Source: Bradyrhizobium cajani
GTDB taxonomy: Bacteria > Pseudomonadota > Alphaproteobacteria > Rhizobiales > Xanthobacteraceae
NCBI RefSeq assembly: GCF_009759665.1
Contig: NZ_WQNE01000013.1
Span: 62,001 to 126,000 of the forward strand
Direction of reading: 5' to 3'
DNA: 64,000 nucleotides
The notes under the pieces were generated by a model that did no database searches, was not told the DNA's origin, and saw only the letters and a program-made list of their open reading frames with translations. A program made the translations under genes and the position numbers. This document shows, piece after piece, positions 42,980 through 51,050 of the stretch (its first letter is position 1; every line of letters starts with the position of its first letter).

Positions 42980-44418
42980 TCTCCGGTCGAAAGAGCAGGC
43001 CTGATCACAGCTGTCGACCCGCGCGGTCCCCAGCGGGTCAGCACCACGCTGAAGCACGAGAGCAGGCCGAGCATGACCATCGAGCTTGCGGCCAGCCAGA
43101 AGAAGCTCTGCGCGGTGGCATCATGCGTCGACAGCCACCAGCCGCAAGCGGCGCTGTAGATCAGCCGGGCGGTCTGCGCCAGCACCGGGCCGATCACCTT
43201 GGCGGCGCCTTGCGACGAGAAATACATCGTCGTTGCAAGGCCGAAGAAGGCGTAGAACGGCCCGACCGTCGAGAGATATTGATGGCTTGCCGCGCGCACG
43301 GCCACGTTGTCGGTGAAAATGTTGACCCAGAGATCGGGGAAGATCGCAACGAGGCACGCCGGCGCGCCGACCGCCACGAAAGCGGTGACACCGGCGATCC
43401 AGGCGATGCGCCGGGCGCGCGCGACGCAGCCCGCGCCGATCGCCATCCCGACCATCGGCACACAGGCGATGCCGAACGAGAACGCGATCGAGGTCAGCAG
43501 GAATTCCAGCCGCGCGCCGACGCCGTAGCCGGCGAGGATCGCGGTGCCGAATTTCGCCAGCATGTGGGTGAAGATCGAGATGGTCAGCACCGATTGCAGT
43601 GGCGAGAAGCAGGCGATGGCGCCGACCTTCAGGATGTCGAAGAACATCGCCCATTGGATGCGCAGGCCACGCAGCTTCGGCACCACGCGCGCGCGGCCCG
43701 AAAACAGGTACCAGCTCATCACGCCGATATTGGCAGTATAGGCCATCAGCGCGCCGGCAGCGACGCCGCGCATGCCGAATTGCGGGACAGGGCCAAGGCC
43801 GAGGCCGAGCGTGCCGCCGAGCAGGATCTGCCACACCGCCGAATTCAGCATCAGCAGCGAAGGCAGCTTCATGTTGCCGGTGCCACGCAACACGCCGGCC
43901 ATAGTGTTGAGCAGCCACGGCAGCACCGCGCCGCCGAAAAACACCTGGGTGTAGGCGATGGCCTGTGTCAGCACATTGCCGCGGCCGCCGAGCAACTCGA
44001 GCAGGCGCGGCCCGAAGACCAGCATGCCGACCATGAACACGAGGCCGAAACTGATGCCAATCAGCAGCGCATGTGCGGCAAGCGTACCGGCGCGCTCGCG
44101 GTCGCCTGCGCCGAGCGCGCGTGCGATGGCCGAGGCCACCGCGCCGCCCATGGCGCCGCCGGACATCGTCATCATCAGGATCACGCAAGGGAACACCAGC
44201 GCCATCGCCGCCAGCGACTCGACGCCGAGCCGACCGATATAGGAGGTCTCCGCGATCACCACGCAGGTGCCGGCCGACAACCCGATCACATTCGGCCAGG
44301 CGAGGCTGAGCAGCGTGCGCAGGATCGGGCCATCGGTCAGCGCGCTTTTTTCCGGCTGCGGAGGCGACGGCAGCGGACGCTCCTGTTCATCGACCGGGAC
44401 TTCGGCGATGTCGGACAT
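42976..44418 (-). CDS. MATE family efflux transporter
   Basis: A 480-residue inner-membrane multidrug/toxin exporter with about 12 hydrophobic segments. The first half starts ILRTLLSLAWPNVIGLSAGTCVVIAETSYIGRLGVESLAAMALVFP and the second half repeats the motif from about residue 265 (LKVGAIACFSPLQSVLTISIFTHMLAKFG). A hydrophilic N-terminus of about 35 residues precedes the first membrane segment. I chose the ATG at 44418 with GGGAGAGGAA upstream; 44457 is the longer alternative. The gene is convergent with the Met/Gly-rich protein gene and ends within its stop codon. Confidence 0.92.
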   Translation of the reverse strand: MSDIAEVPVDEQERPLPSPPQPEKSALTDGPILRTLLSLAWPNVIGLSAGTCVVIAETSYIGRLGVESLAAMALVFPCVILMMTMSGGAMGGAVASAIARALGAGDRERAGTLAAHALLIGISFGLVFMVGMLVFGPRLLELLGGRGNVLTQAIAYTQVFFGGAVLPWLLNTMAGVLRGTGNMKLPSLLMLNSAVWQILLGGTLGLGLGPVPQFGMRGVAAGALMAYTANIGVMSWYLFSGRARVVPKLRGLRIQWAMFFDILKVGAIACFSPLQSVLTISIFTHMLAKFGTAILAGYGVGARLEFLLTSIAFSFGIACVPMVGMAIGAGCVARARRIAWIAGVTAFVAVGAPACLVAIFPDLWVNIFTDNVAVRAASHQYLSTVGPFYAFFGLATTMYFSSQGAAKVIGPVLAQTARLIYSAACGWWLSTHDATAQSFFWLAASSMVMLGLLSCFSVVLTRWGPRGSTAVIRPALSTGD

Positions 44419-44591
44419 TTCCTCTCCCGGGCACAAGCGCCATTTGCGGCGCGGCAATGATTAGGTGTGCCAATCGATTTCTTCGCGCGAAAGGCGCGGC
44501 GAGGGCTTGTTAGCACGCGGCGCCGCGTTTCCTCCTGCGCCGGGCGCAGGCGTGCCCTGCGGCAGCGCATTTCAACAGGTGGAATTGCGGA

Positions 44592-44695
44592 TCTCCCTTC
44601 TCCCTCTCCCCGTTCTTACGGGGAGAGGGCTGGGGTGAGGGGCTGCTTTCGCTATCACGGTGACAGTTGGACTCGTGGAGGCTCCCCTCACCCGG
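44592..44695. repeat. dispersed palindromic repeat, family D variant
   Basis: CTCCCTCTCCCCGTTCTTAC and GGGGAGAGGGCTGGGGTGAG form the left hairpin; CCCCTCACCC at the right end pairs with GGGGTGAGGGG. Together with 44724-44858 it fills most of the 523-base gap 44419-44941, in which I see no gene. Confidence 0.75.
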
Positions 44696-44723
44696 ATCGC
44701 ATATGGGAGCGATTTCGCCTGTG

Positions 44724-44858
44724 GCCATCCTTCGAGACGCCCGCCGTTGGCGGGCCCTCAGGATGAGGATTGAGTGCGCGGCTGTAGTTTCAACGAGCAC
44801 CGATGCTGCTTAGCCTCATCCTGAGGAGACCGCGAAGCGGTCGTCTCGAAGGACGAGG
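44724..44858. repeat. long inverted repeat (CATCCTTCGAGACG...CGTCTCGAAGGACG)
   Basis: The left arm CCATCCTTCGAGACGCCCGC with CCCTCAGGATGAGG is matched on the right by CCTCATCCTGAGGAG and CGTCTCGAAGGACGAGG. It would fold into a long hairpin and is a further intergenic repeat family. Confidence 0.8.
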
Positions 44859-44941
44859 CGCGCGCTCAGGTCGTGCAAAATGCCATATGCGATTGCCCTG
44901 CCGCAGGCGGGGAGAGGCGACGTGCGCGGTGACAACGTGAT

Positions 44942-45994
44942 CTATTCGATCGCCCACACCAGCGGCGGCCGGCCGCCTTTGGCCGGGCGCATGTGCACGC
45001 CGATGTGCCGGCCACATCCTGCAGCGAGGCCCTCGAACAATCCCTCCAGCACCTTGGCGCAGACGCGGTGATAATCGGCGACGTCATCCATCAGCTTCCA
45101 GCTCTGCTGGCGGATTTCGAAGCTGCCTTCGGATCGCGCCGTCTCGGCCACATCATCCTGCGCCGCGAACAGCGCGCTCAGGAACGATGCAAACTCGCTC
45201 GCACCGCCGCGGCTCGTCGACAGCGCCGCTGCGACTTCGTCAAAGTATTGCATCCCGATCAGCTTGCCCGTGAGGTGCAGCAGGTAGCCGGCGTCCTCCG
45301 GACCGAACAATTGCACCATCACGGGCGCAGCCGTGCGCACATATTCCATCGCGTAGTTGCGGTATGCCTTTTCCAGCCGCGGTTTTGGCCAGCTTGCGAC
45401 AGGAAGAGCAGGCGCCGTCTTCGCGTCGAACAGCGGTGCCTCCAGATGCCGCGCGAAGACGAGGCGCTGATCCGGCTCTAGCGGATGATCGTATTGATGA
45501 TAGTAGCCTTCAAGCCCGTCCTGGCCGTCGACGCTCTGCTTGGTGCAGACGAAGCCGAGGCGGAGATCGCCGAGCGCGACGCCGTTGTTGGCGTGCCAGC
45601 CGCGCAGCATCGCCCGCGAAACCTCGCCCGGCACGCCGCAGATCGCCGTGCCCTTCCAGATCCAGCGCGGCGGCGGATAGCGGATCCAGGCTTTTACGTC
45701 GCTCTCATACATGTATTCGACATGCACGCCGCCGATCCAGTTGGAGAGATAATGATATTGCGCGGCGGCGACCGCCGGCGGCAGATGGCTGAGGCCGAGC
45801 TTTTCCAGCCCCGGCAGGAAGCGCTCCTGCTGCTGGCGGCGAAACACGCGGAAGACGAACTCCGCCGCATCGGCTGTGCCGCGCCGCGTGACGACGGTGA
45901 GGATGAGGCCGGTGAAGTAGGCGTGGTAGAGGTCGGCGACCGCGCGCCAGCGCTTCCATTGGGCTTGCTGCGCGGGCTCTGATGCGGCGGTCAT
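44942..45994 (-). CDS. hypothetical protein, 350 residues
   Basis: I do not recognise a family. The protein is soluble, rich in aromatic residues (YHYLSNWIGGVHVEYMYESDVKAWIRYPPPRWIWKG), with an N-terminal helical part (KRWRAVADLYHAYFTGLILTVVTRRG) and a C-terminal block ending in CGRHIGVHMRPAKGGRPPLVW. There is no signal peptide and there are no clear membrane segments. Composition and codon use resemble the neighbours, so it is a native gene. The GVHVEYMYESDVKAWIRYPPP region looks like a ligand-binding enzyme core. It stands alone with repeats downstream (its 3' side, 44592-44858). Confidence 0.75.
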   Translation of the reverse strand: MTAASEPAQQAQWKRWRAVADLYHAYFTGLILTVVTRRGTADAAEFVFRVFRRQQQERFLPGLEKLGLSHLPPAVAAAQYHYLSNWIGGVHVEYMYESDVKAWIRYPPPRWIWKGTAICGVPGEVSRAMLRGWHANNGVALGDLRLGFVCTKQSVDGQDGLEGYYHQYDHPLEPDQRLVFARHLEAPLFDAKTAPALPVASWPKPRLEKAYRNYAMEYVRTAAPVMVQLFGPEDAGYLLHLTGKLIGMQYFDEVAAALSTSRGGASEFASFLSALFAAQDDVAETARSEGSFEIRQQSWKLMDDVADYHRVCAKVLEGLFEGLAAGCGRHIGVHMRPAKGGRPPLVWAIE

Positions 45995-46098
45995 GTTCGC
46001 TCCCGATCATTGTTTTGATCGAGTGTGTCACTGGCTCCGGCGACAGGCAACATGACGCGCATGCAGGCCGCCCTGCACGGCGGCCCGCCAATTCCGCA

Positions 46099-46512
46099 TC
46101 ACGAATTTTGCGCCGCCTTGGCCGCGCGCTCGCGCTCGACGCGTTCCGTCACGTCGCGCGCCACCGCGACCGATCCTTGCACGGCACCGCCGGCGTCCCG
46201 CACCAGCGCGAAGGTCATCTCGATGTAGAGCTTGCGCCCGCTCTTGTGCAGCGCGCGCGTCAGCGTCGGCCGCCCCGCCAGCTTCATCGTTCCGCTCGCA
46301 AGCGCGGCCTCGAAGCCCTTCCAGTGTGCGGCGCGCAGATGTTCGGGAATGATCAGGTCGAGGTTCTGGCCAAGCGCTTCGTCCGCGGAGAAGCCGAACA
46401 GGGCGCTCGAAGCGCGATTCCAGCGCACGATCGTGCCGGAGCGATCGGAATAGATCAGTGCGTCAGCGACATCTTCGAGGATGTTTGTGTCGAGTTGGGA
46501 TGCATCACTCAT
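46099..46512 (-). CDS. stand-alone PAS domain protein
   Basis: A 137-residue protein that is almost only a PAS domain: LEDVADALIYSDRSGTIVRWNRASSALFGFSADEALGQNLDLIIPEHLRAAHWKGFEAALASG, then LHKSGRKLYIEMTFALVRDAGGAVQGSVAVARDVTERVERERAAK, the typical PAC end with an amphipathic helix. No kinase, cyclase or HTH output follows, so it may act by binding a partner. PAS_4/PAS_9 type; cofactor unknown. The ATG at 46512 is chosen; the frame upstream enters a palindromic repeat. Related single-PAS proteins are known from Bradyrhizobium. Confidence 0.87.
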   Translation of the reverse strand: MSDASQLDTNILEDVADALIYSDRSGTIVRWNRASSALFGFSADEALGQNLDLIIPEHLRAAHWKGFEAALASGTMKLAGRPTLTRALHKSGRKLYIEMTFALVRDAGGAVQGSVAVARDVTERVERERAAKAAQNS

Positions 46513-46533
46513 GTCGTCACCTCGGACGAAATG

Positions 46534-46615
46534 TAGCCCGGATGGAGCGCAGCGCAATCCGGGATCGTGCCACAAGTGAGAGTGTCCCGGATTGCGCTTC
46601 GCTCCATCCGGGCTG
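46534..46615. repeat. dispersed palindromic repeat, family E
   Basis: It opens TAGCCCGGATGGAGCGCAGC and closes GCTTCGCTCCATCCGGGCT; inner arms CAATCCGGGA and TCCCGGATTG. The same family as 20693-20767 and 53106-53228. Confidence 0.85.
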
Positions 46616-46625
46616 CGGGATCTCG

Positions 46626-47762
46626 CTACACCCGAAAATGCTTGCTCAGCTTCAGGCCCTGCGCCTGGTAGTTCGACCCGATGCGCTGGCCGTACATGGC
46701 GTCGGGGCGCGCGAGCATCTTCTCGTAGACCAGGCGGCCGACGATCTGGCCGTGCTCGAGGATGAACGGCACCTCGCGCGAACGCACCTCCAGCACGGCG
46801 CGCGCGCCTTGCCCGCCGGCGCCGGCATAGCCGAAGCCGGGATCGAAGAATCCGGCATAGTGCACGCGGAATTCGCCGACCAAGGGATCGAACGGCACCA
46901 TCTCCGCGGCGTAGTCGGGCGGCACCTGCACCGCCTCTTTCGAGGCGAGGATGTAGAACTCGCCGGGATCGAGGATCAGGCTGCCGTCCGGACGGGCCGA
47001 GATCGGCTCCCAGAAATCCTCGACCGCATAGCCGGAGCGGCGGTCAACGTCGACGACGCCGGTGTGGCGCTTGGCGCGGTAGCCAACGAAGCCGTTTGCC
47101 TTTTCGCCGGACAGATCGACGGAGACGGCGACGCCGCCGGACAGATCGGCATCGTCGATGTCGACGAGGCGCTCGGCGGCATGCAAGCTGTCGAGCTCGT
47201 CGGCATTGAGAATGGCGTCGCCGGTGCGGAAGCGCACCTGCGACAGGCGCGAGCCTTCGCGCACCAGCACCGGAAACGTCTTCGGGCTGATCTCGGCATA
47301 GAGCGGGCCGTGATAGCCGGCGCCGATCATGTCGAAGCGGCGGGTGCCGTCGGCGATCACGCGGGTGAAGACGTCGAGCCGACCGGTCGAGCTCTTCGGG
47401 TTCGCGGCCGCGACGATCTCCGGCGGCAGCGCGAGGCTTTCCAGCAGCGGCACGATATAGACGCAGTTGGTCTCCAGCACCGCGCCGTCGGCGAGGCTGA
47501 ACTCGTGCAGCTTCAACTCGTCGATGCGCTCGGCCACGGTGGCGCCAGGCCCCGGCAGGAAGCTGGCGCGGACCCGATAGGCGATGTCGCCGAGGCGCAA
47601 ATCGAGGCTCGCCGGCTGGATCTGGCTTTCGACGAAGTCGTATGCGGGCAAGATCAGCCCCGCCTCCGCCATCGCCGCGATCATGCGGTCGGGCAGGATA
47701 CCATTGGCGTCGGCGGCGACCGTGAACGTCAACCGGGGGTCCTCATCAGGGCTCAAATACAT
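46626..47762 (-). CDS. dcd: 2'-deoxycytidine 5'-triphosphate deaminase, long form
   Basis: Deaminates dCTP to dUTP for thymidylate synthesis. The 378-residue protein is about twice the length of E. coli Dcd (193) and matches the alphaproteobacterial long form, in which two dUTPase/Dcd-type beta domains occur in one chain. First half: ILPAYDFVESQIQPASLDLRLG, NPKSSTGRLDVFTRVIADG and AGYHGPLYAEISPKTFPVLVREGSRLSQVRFR. Second half: ILDPGEFYILASKEAVQVPPDYAAEM, YAGFFDPGFGYAG and FILEHGQIVGRLVYEKM. The start is set at the ATG at 47762. It diverges from the metZ riboswitch leader. Confidence 0.92.
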   Translation of the reverse strand: MYLSPDEDPRLTFTVAADANGILPDRMIAAMAEAGLILPAYDFVESQIQPASLDLRLGDIAYRVRASFLPGPGATVAERIDELKLHEFSLADGAVLETNCVYIVPLLESLALPPEIVAAANPKSSTGRLDVFTRVIADGTRRFDMIGAGYHGPLYAEISPKTFPVLVREGSRLSQVRFRTGDAILNADELDSLHAAERLVDIDDADLSGGVAVSVDLSGEKANGFVGYRAKRHTGVVDVDRRSGYAVEDFWEPISARPDGSLILDPGEFYILASKEAVQVPPDYAAEMVPFDPLVGEFRVHYAGFFDPGFGYAGAGGQGARAVLEVRSREVPFILEHGQIVGRLVYEKMLARPDAMYGQRIGSNYQAQGLKLSKHFRV

Positions 47763-47847
47763 CCGGACATACGGGAAATACTAGCCTTTTACGGCTATCC
47801 GATGGACGCCTTGACGGAAAGGGCATTGCGGAATATGAGCATCACTT

Positions 47848-47904
47848 ATCCCGTGGTGATTTGAGCCGGCCGGCTTGCAGCCACGTTAAATAAGTCGCTA
47901 AACA
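47848..47904 (+). ncRNA. SAM-II riboswitch aptamer upstream of metZ
   Basis: The sequence shows the SAM-II consensus blocks in order: TCCCGTGGTGATTTGAGCC, GGCTTGCAGCCACG, TTAAATAAGTCGCTAAACA. GTGG near 47853 pairs with CCAC at 47881-47884 (P1), and GCTTGCAG with the downstream conserved A-rich strand and TAAGTCGCTAAA makes the pseudoknot typical of this class. SAM-II controls methionine/SAM genes in alphaproteobacteria, and metZ follows 92 bases downstream, with a terminator between. SAM binding should lower metZ expression. Confidence 0.93.
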
Positions 47905-47924
47905 GGCCGGGGACCTCTGTGATC

Positions 47925-47957
47925 CCGGCCCGTGGAGTTATCCAGGCCGGTTTTTTT
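47925..47957 (+). terminator. intrinsic terminator of the metZ leader, with alternative hairpin
   Basis: CCGGCC (47925-47930) and GGCCGG (47945-47950) form a stem followed by seven T (47951-47957). The left arm can instead pair with GGCCGGG at 47905-47911, just after the aptamer, giving a mutually exclusive antiterminator. This is the layout of a transcriptional attenuator between the riboswitch and metZ. Confidence 0.85.
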
Positions 47958-47996
47958 GTGACCGTTTTCGCGTCAACGGTCATGTCGGAGGTATCT

Positions 47997-49184
47997 ATGT
48001 CGAAGTCGCCTGCCCCTTACCGCCCCGAAACCCGCCTGGTCCATTCCGGCACCCTGCGCTCGCAATATGGCGAGACGTCGGAGGCGCTGTTCCTGACCCA
48101 GGGCTATGTCTACAACAGCGCCGAGGAGTGCGAGGCGCGGTTCAAGGGCGAGGACCCCGGCTTCATCTATTCGCGCTACTCCAACCCCACCATCGCGATG
48201 TTCGAGCGCCGCATGATCGAGCTCGAGGGCGCCGAAGCCGCCCGCTCGGCGGCAACCGGCATGGCCGCGGTGACGACCGCGATCCTGGCGCCGCTGAAGG
48301 CCGGCGATCACGTGGTGGCCTCGCGGGCGCTGTTCGGCTCGTGCCTCTACGTCATTCAGGATCTGTTGCCGCGCTACGGCATCGAGACCACGCTGGTCGA
48401 CGGGCTCGATCTCGACCAATGGCAGCGCGCCTTGAGGCCGAACACCAAGACATTCTTCCTGGAGAGCCCGACCAATCCGACGCTCGACGTGCTCGACATC
48501 CCCGGCATCGCCGAGATCGCGCACAAGGGCGGCGCGCGGCTCGTCGTCGACAACGTGTTCGCGACCCCGATCTGGCAAAGCCCGCTCGCGCTCGGCGCCG
48601 ACGTCGTGGTCTATTCGGCGACCAAGCATATCGACGGCCAGGGCCGCTGCCTCGGCGGCATCATCCTCTCCTCGGAAGCCTTCATCGCCGAGCACATCCA
48701 CAATTTCATGCGCCAGACCGGTCCGTCGATCTCGCCGTTCAACGCGTGGGTCCTGCTCAAGGGCCTGGAGACGCTGGGCGTACGCGTGCGGGCGCAGACC
48801 GACACCGCGGCCCACATCGCCGAGGTCTTGGCCAGCCATCCGAAGATCTCTCGCCTGGTCTATCCCGGCCGCGCCGATCATCCGCAGGCGGCGCTGGTGA
48901 AGAAGCAGATGCGCGGCGGCTCGACGCTGGTCGGCTTCGAGGTCAAGGGCGGCAAGGCCGCGGCGTTCCGCGTGCTCAACGCATTGAAGCTTGCGAAGAT
49001 CTCGAACAATCTCGGCGACGCCAAGAGCCTCGTCACGCACCCGGCGACCACGACGCATCAGCGTCTGAAGCCGGAAGACCGCGCCGCGCTCGGCATCAGC
49101 GAGGGCTTCATCCGCTTCTCGACAGGGCTGGAGCATGCGGATGATCTGATCGAGGATCTGACGGCCGCGCTGGAGAAGGCGTGA
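47997..49184 (+). CDS. metZ: O-succinylhomoserine sulfhydrylase
   Basis: Makes homocysteine from O-succinylhomoserine and sulfide, a direct step to methionine. The 395-residue PLP enzyme of the Cys/Met metabolism family shows YSRYSNPTIAMFERRMIELEGAE, SATGMAAVTTAIL (phosphate loop), LESPTNPTLDVLDIPGI and the PLP lysine in VVYSATKHIDGQGRCLGG. The C-terminus SNNLGDAKSLVTHPATTTHQRL is typical. The SAM-II riboswitch upstream supports a methionine role rather than a lyase. I chose the ATG at 47997 behind GTCGGAGGTATCT; the frame starting at 47919 would run through the terminator. Confidence 0.96.
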   Translation: MSKSPAPYRPETRLVHSGTLRSQYGETSEALFLTQGYVYNSAEECEARFKGEDPGFIYSRYSNPTIAMFERRMIELEGAEAARSAATGMAAVTTAILAPLKAGDHVVASRALFGSCLYVIQDLLPRYGIETTLVDGLDLDQWQRALRPNTKTFFLESPTNPTLDVLDIPGIAEIAHKGGARLVVDNVFATPIWQSPLALGADVVVYSATKHIDGQGRCLGGIILSSEAFIAEHIHNFMRQTGPSISPFNAWVLLKGLETLGVRVRAQTDTAAHIAEVLASHPKISRLVYPGRADHPQAALVKKQMRGGSTLVGFEVKGGKAAAFRVLNALKLAKISNNLGDAKSLVTHPATTTHQRLKPEDRAALGISEGFIRFSTGLEHADDLIEDLTAALEKA

Positions 49185-49186
49185 AG

Positions 49187-49253
49187 GGTGAATGGCGAAT
49201 AGGGAGTAGCGAATGGATCAGATTCCATTCGCTATTCGCCACTCACCATTCGC
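49187..49253 (+). terminator. palindromic repeat after metZ (GAATGGCGAATAG)
   Basis: TAGCGAATGG (49207-49216) and CCATTCGCTA (49225-49234) form a 10-base stem with an 8-base loop, extended by imperfect GAATGGCGAATAG and CTATTCGCC/CCATTCGC arms. It separates the convergent metZ and SGNH genes and may terminate both; no T-run follows. Confidence 0.6.
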
Positions 49254-49259
49254 TCCACC

Positions 49260-50258
49260 TCACATCGGCCGGTACGTCCGCACGTCCGCCGGCACGTTCA
49301 CACCGAGCTTGATCTGGCCGACGGAGCGGATGATGTCGTCGCCGAGGAGCTGGGCGAAGCAGGCATAGCCCCAGTCGTTCATGTGCAGGCCGTCGGCGAT
49401 GACGAAGCTCTCGACCGGGATCGATTGATTCTCGTGCCAGTCGCGCATCACCTCGAAGCGCGGGAAGATGCCGACGTGACGCAGCTCGGCGACCTTGCCG
49501 AGCAGCTTCACCATCTTGCCAGCGCTCTCCTTGCGCTGGTTGACGGCCGGCGAATATTGCGGATCGACCAGCACGATGTCGGCACCGCCGGCGGCCTGGA
49601 TGCGCGAGATGCCGTCCTCGACCAGTTTTGCGGTATCGCCGGGATCGAGGTTGCGGAGCACGGCGTTGGTGCCGACCTGCCAGATCACCATATCCGGATG
49701 CACGTCGATCACCTGCGTCTGGAGGCGCTTCATCATCTCGGGTGCGTCCTCGCCACCGACGCCGGCGTTAATGACGGTGATGTCGGCGGTCGGATATTGC
49801 CGGCGCAGCTGTGCGGCAAGACGGTTCGGATAGTTGAACTCGGGCGAGCTCGCGCCATAGCCCGCGGTCGACGACGAGCCGAACGCGACGATGACGACGG
49901 GCTGGCCGGCGACGAGCTTGCTTGCGACATGCGGCAGCGAGCCCATCGCCTTCGCGCCGCCCTTCGGGGCAAGGCATGGTACGCGGCTGAAGATGTCGCC
50001 GGCGGATTTCGCAACCTGCTTCACCTTGTCGATGGCGCGCGCGGTGATGCCGCGCTGCTCGGCGGGCGGCTGGCTGGTGGCGGCGACCGTGGTCTGCGAC
50101 GGTGATGCGGGAGCGGGATTAGCGCTCTGCTGCGGAGCGGGCGTCGTCTGTGCAGCCTGCACCTGCGCGCGCGACGGCGAAGCGGGCGTCAGTACCAGCA
50201 GCGCCGCTGCGGACGCTGCCAGCCATGCCGTCAGGCAAAAAGGGCGGAGAGAACTCAT
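49260..50258 (-). CDS. exported SGNH/GDSL hydrolase with intact catalytic blocks
   Basis: A 332-residue periplasmic SGNH-fold protein. After a signal peptide (residues 1-31, ending SRA-QV) comes a Pro/Ala/Gln-rich linker to about residue 70, then the catalytic domain from about 115: block I IVAFGSSSTAGYGAS (Ser128-130 in place of GDS), block II INAGVGGE, block III WQVGTNAV with Asn198, and block V ADGLHMND with Asp289 and His292. All four SGNH elements are present. It is the last gene of the opgC-SGNH-SGNH operon, 12 bases after the upstream paralogue. I infer an acyl transfer or esterase role on a periplasmic glucan. Confidence 0.85.
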   Translation of the reverse strand: MSSLRPFCLTAWLAASAAALLVLTPASPSRAQVQAAQTTPAPQQSANPAPASPSQTTVAATSQPPAEQRGITARAIDKVKQVAKSAGDIFSRVPCLAPKGGAKAMGSLPHVASKLVAGQPVVIVAFGSSSTAGYGASSPEFNYPNRLAAQLRRQYPTADITVINAGVGGEDAPEMMKRLQTQVIDVHPDMVIWQVGTNAVLRNLDPGDTAKLVEDGISRIQAAGGADIVLVDPQYSPAVNQRKESAGKMVKLLGKVAELRHVGIFPRFEVMRDWHENQSIPVESFVIADGLHMNDWGYACFAQLLGDDIIRSVGQIKLGVNVPADVRTYRPM

Positions 50259-50270
50259 TAACGCTAGACC

Positions 50271-51050
50271 TCAATTTTGCTGCTGGGCCGGCCCCAGATG
50301 GGCGGCGTCGATCACGAACTGTGCCAACGCCCGGCCAAGGCAATCATGAACCTGTTTCGCCAGTTCAGGCCCGCGGGACGGGCTGAACAGGTCGAACTGC
50401 CCCTGATCGTTCCACTGCCGCATGATCGCGAAACGATCGAACAGCGGGATGTCGTGCTCCTGCGCCACCACACGCATATTATCGAGAAAAGGCTGCGCCG
50501 AAATCATCGTTTCTGTGCGCGGGCTGTACTGCAAATTCATCAAGACGACGTCAGCTCCCGCACTTTGCAACGCAGCAACACCTTCGGTGACGGCGCCGCG
50601 AAACTCATCAGGATCGATGGATCGGATAGCATCCACGGTCCCGGTCTGCCAGATGACCAAAGTAGGCCTTTTTGCTTCCATCAGCTTAACGAAGGTGGAG
50701 GCCGTTTCCTCGGCCGTTTTCTTGCTCTGTATTTCTACGGAGACGTGCACCACCTCCGGCGGCGGCAGCTTGTCCTTCAAGACCGCCTCCATCCGCGCCG
50801 GATACGAGCTGTTCTCCGAGGCCGGAATGGTGGTCGAGCGGCTGCCGACGACCAGGATTTCGAGCGGTTTGCCGGCCTTCACGGCATCGGCGACCCTGGG
50901 AAGCTGGCTTTCGCTGGTGAGCAGATAGGACGGCAATTCGCAGGCTGCGGGCGCCGCCGGAGCGGCAGACGCAGCATCATCCGCGCGCGCCGAGGGCGCG
51001 GCGAGGCCACCGCATAGCAGGATCAGGCTCAGGAGAACCCTAGCCTTCAT
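50271..51050 (-). CDS. exported SGNH-like protein with degenerate active site
   Basis: A 259-residue paralogue of the downstream SGNH protein. Signal peptide residues 1-23 (ILLCGGLAAPSARA). The domain aligns through the shared LVIWQTGT, IDPDEF, SAGADVVLMNLQYSPR and FAIMRQW segments, but block I reads VVGSRSTTI (Ser70/Ser72), block III has Val139 instead of Asn (TGTVDA), and the C-terminal DxxH is replaced by FSPSRGPE. It therefore lacks most of the catalytic elements while the fold appears kept. Its start overlaps the opgC stop by one base (TGATG). It may be a glucan-binding or structural partner. Confidence 0.83.
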   Translation of the reverse strand: MKARVLLSLILLCGGLAAPSARADDAASAAPAAPAACELPSYLLTSESQLPRVADAVKAGKPLEILVVGSRSTTIPASENSSYPARMEAVLKDKLPPPEVVHVSVEIQSKKTAEETASTFVKLMEAKRPTLVIWQTGTVDAIRSIDPDEFRGAVTEGVAALQSAGADVVLMNLQYSPRTETMISAQPFLDNMRVVAQEHDIPLFDRFAIMRQWNDQGQFDLFSPSRGPELAKQVHDCLGRALAQFVIDAAHLGPAQQQN

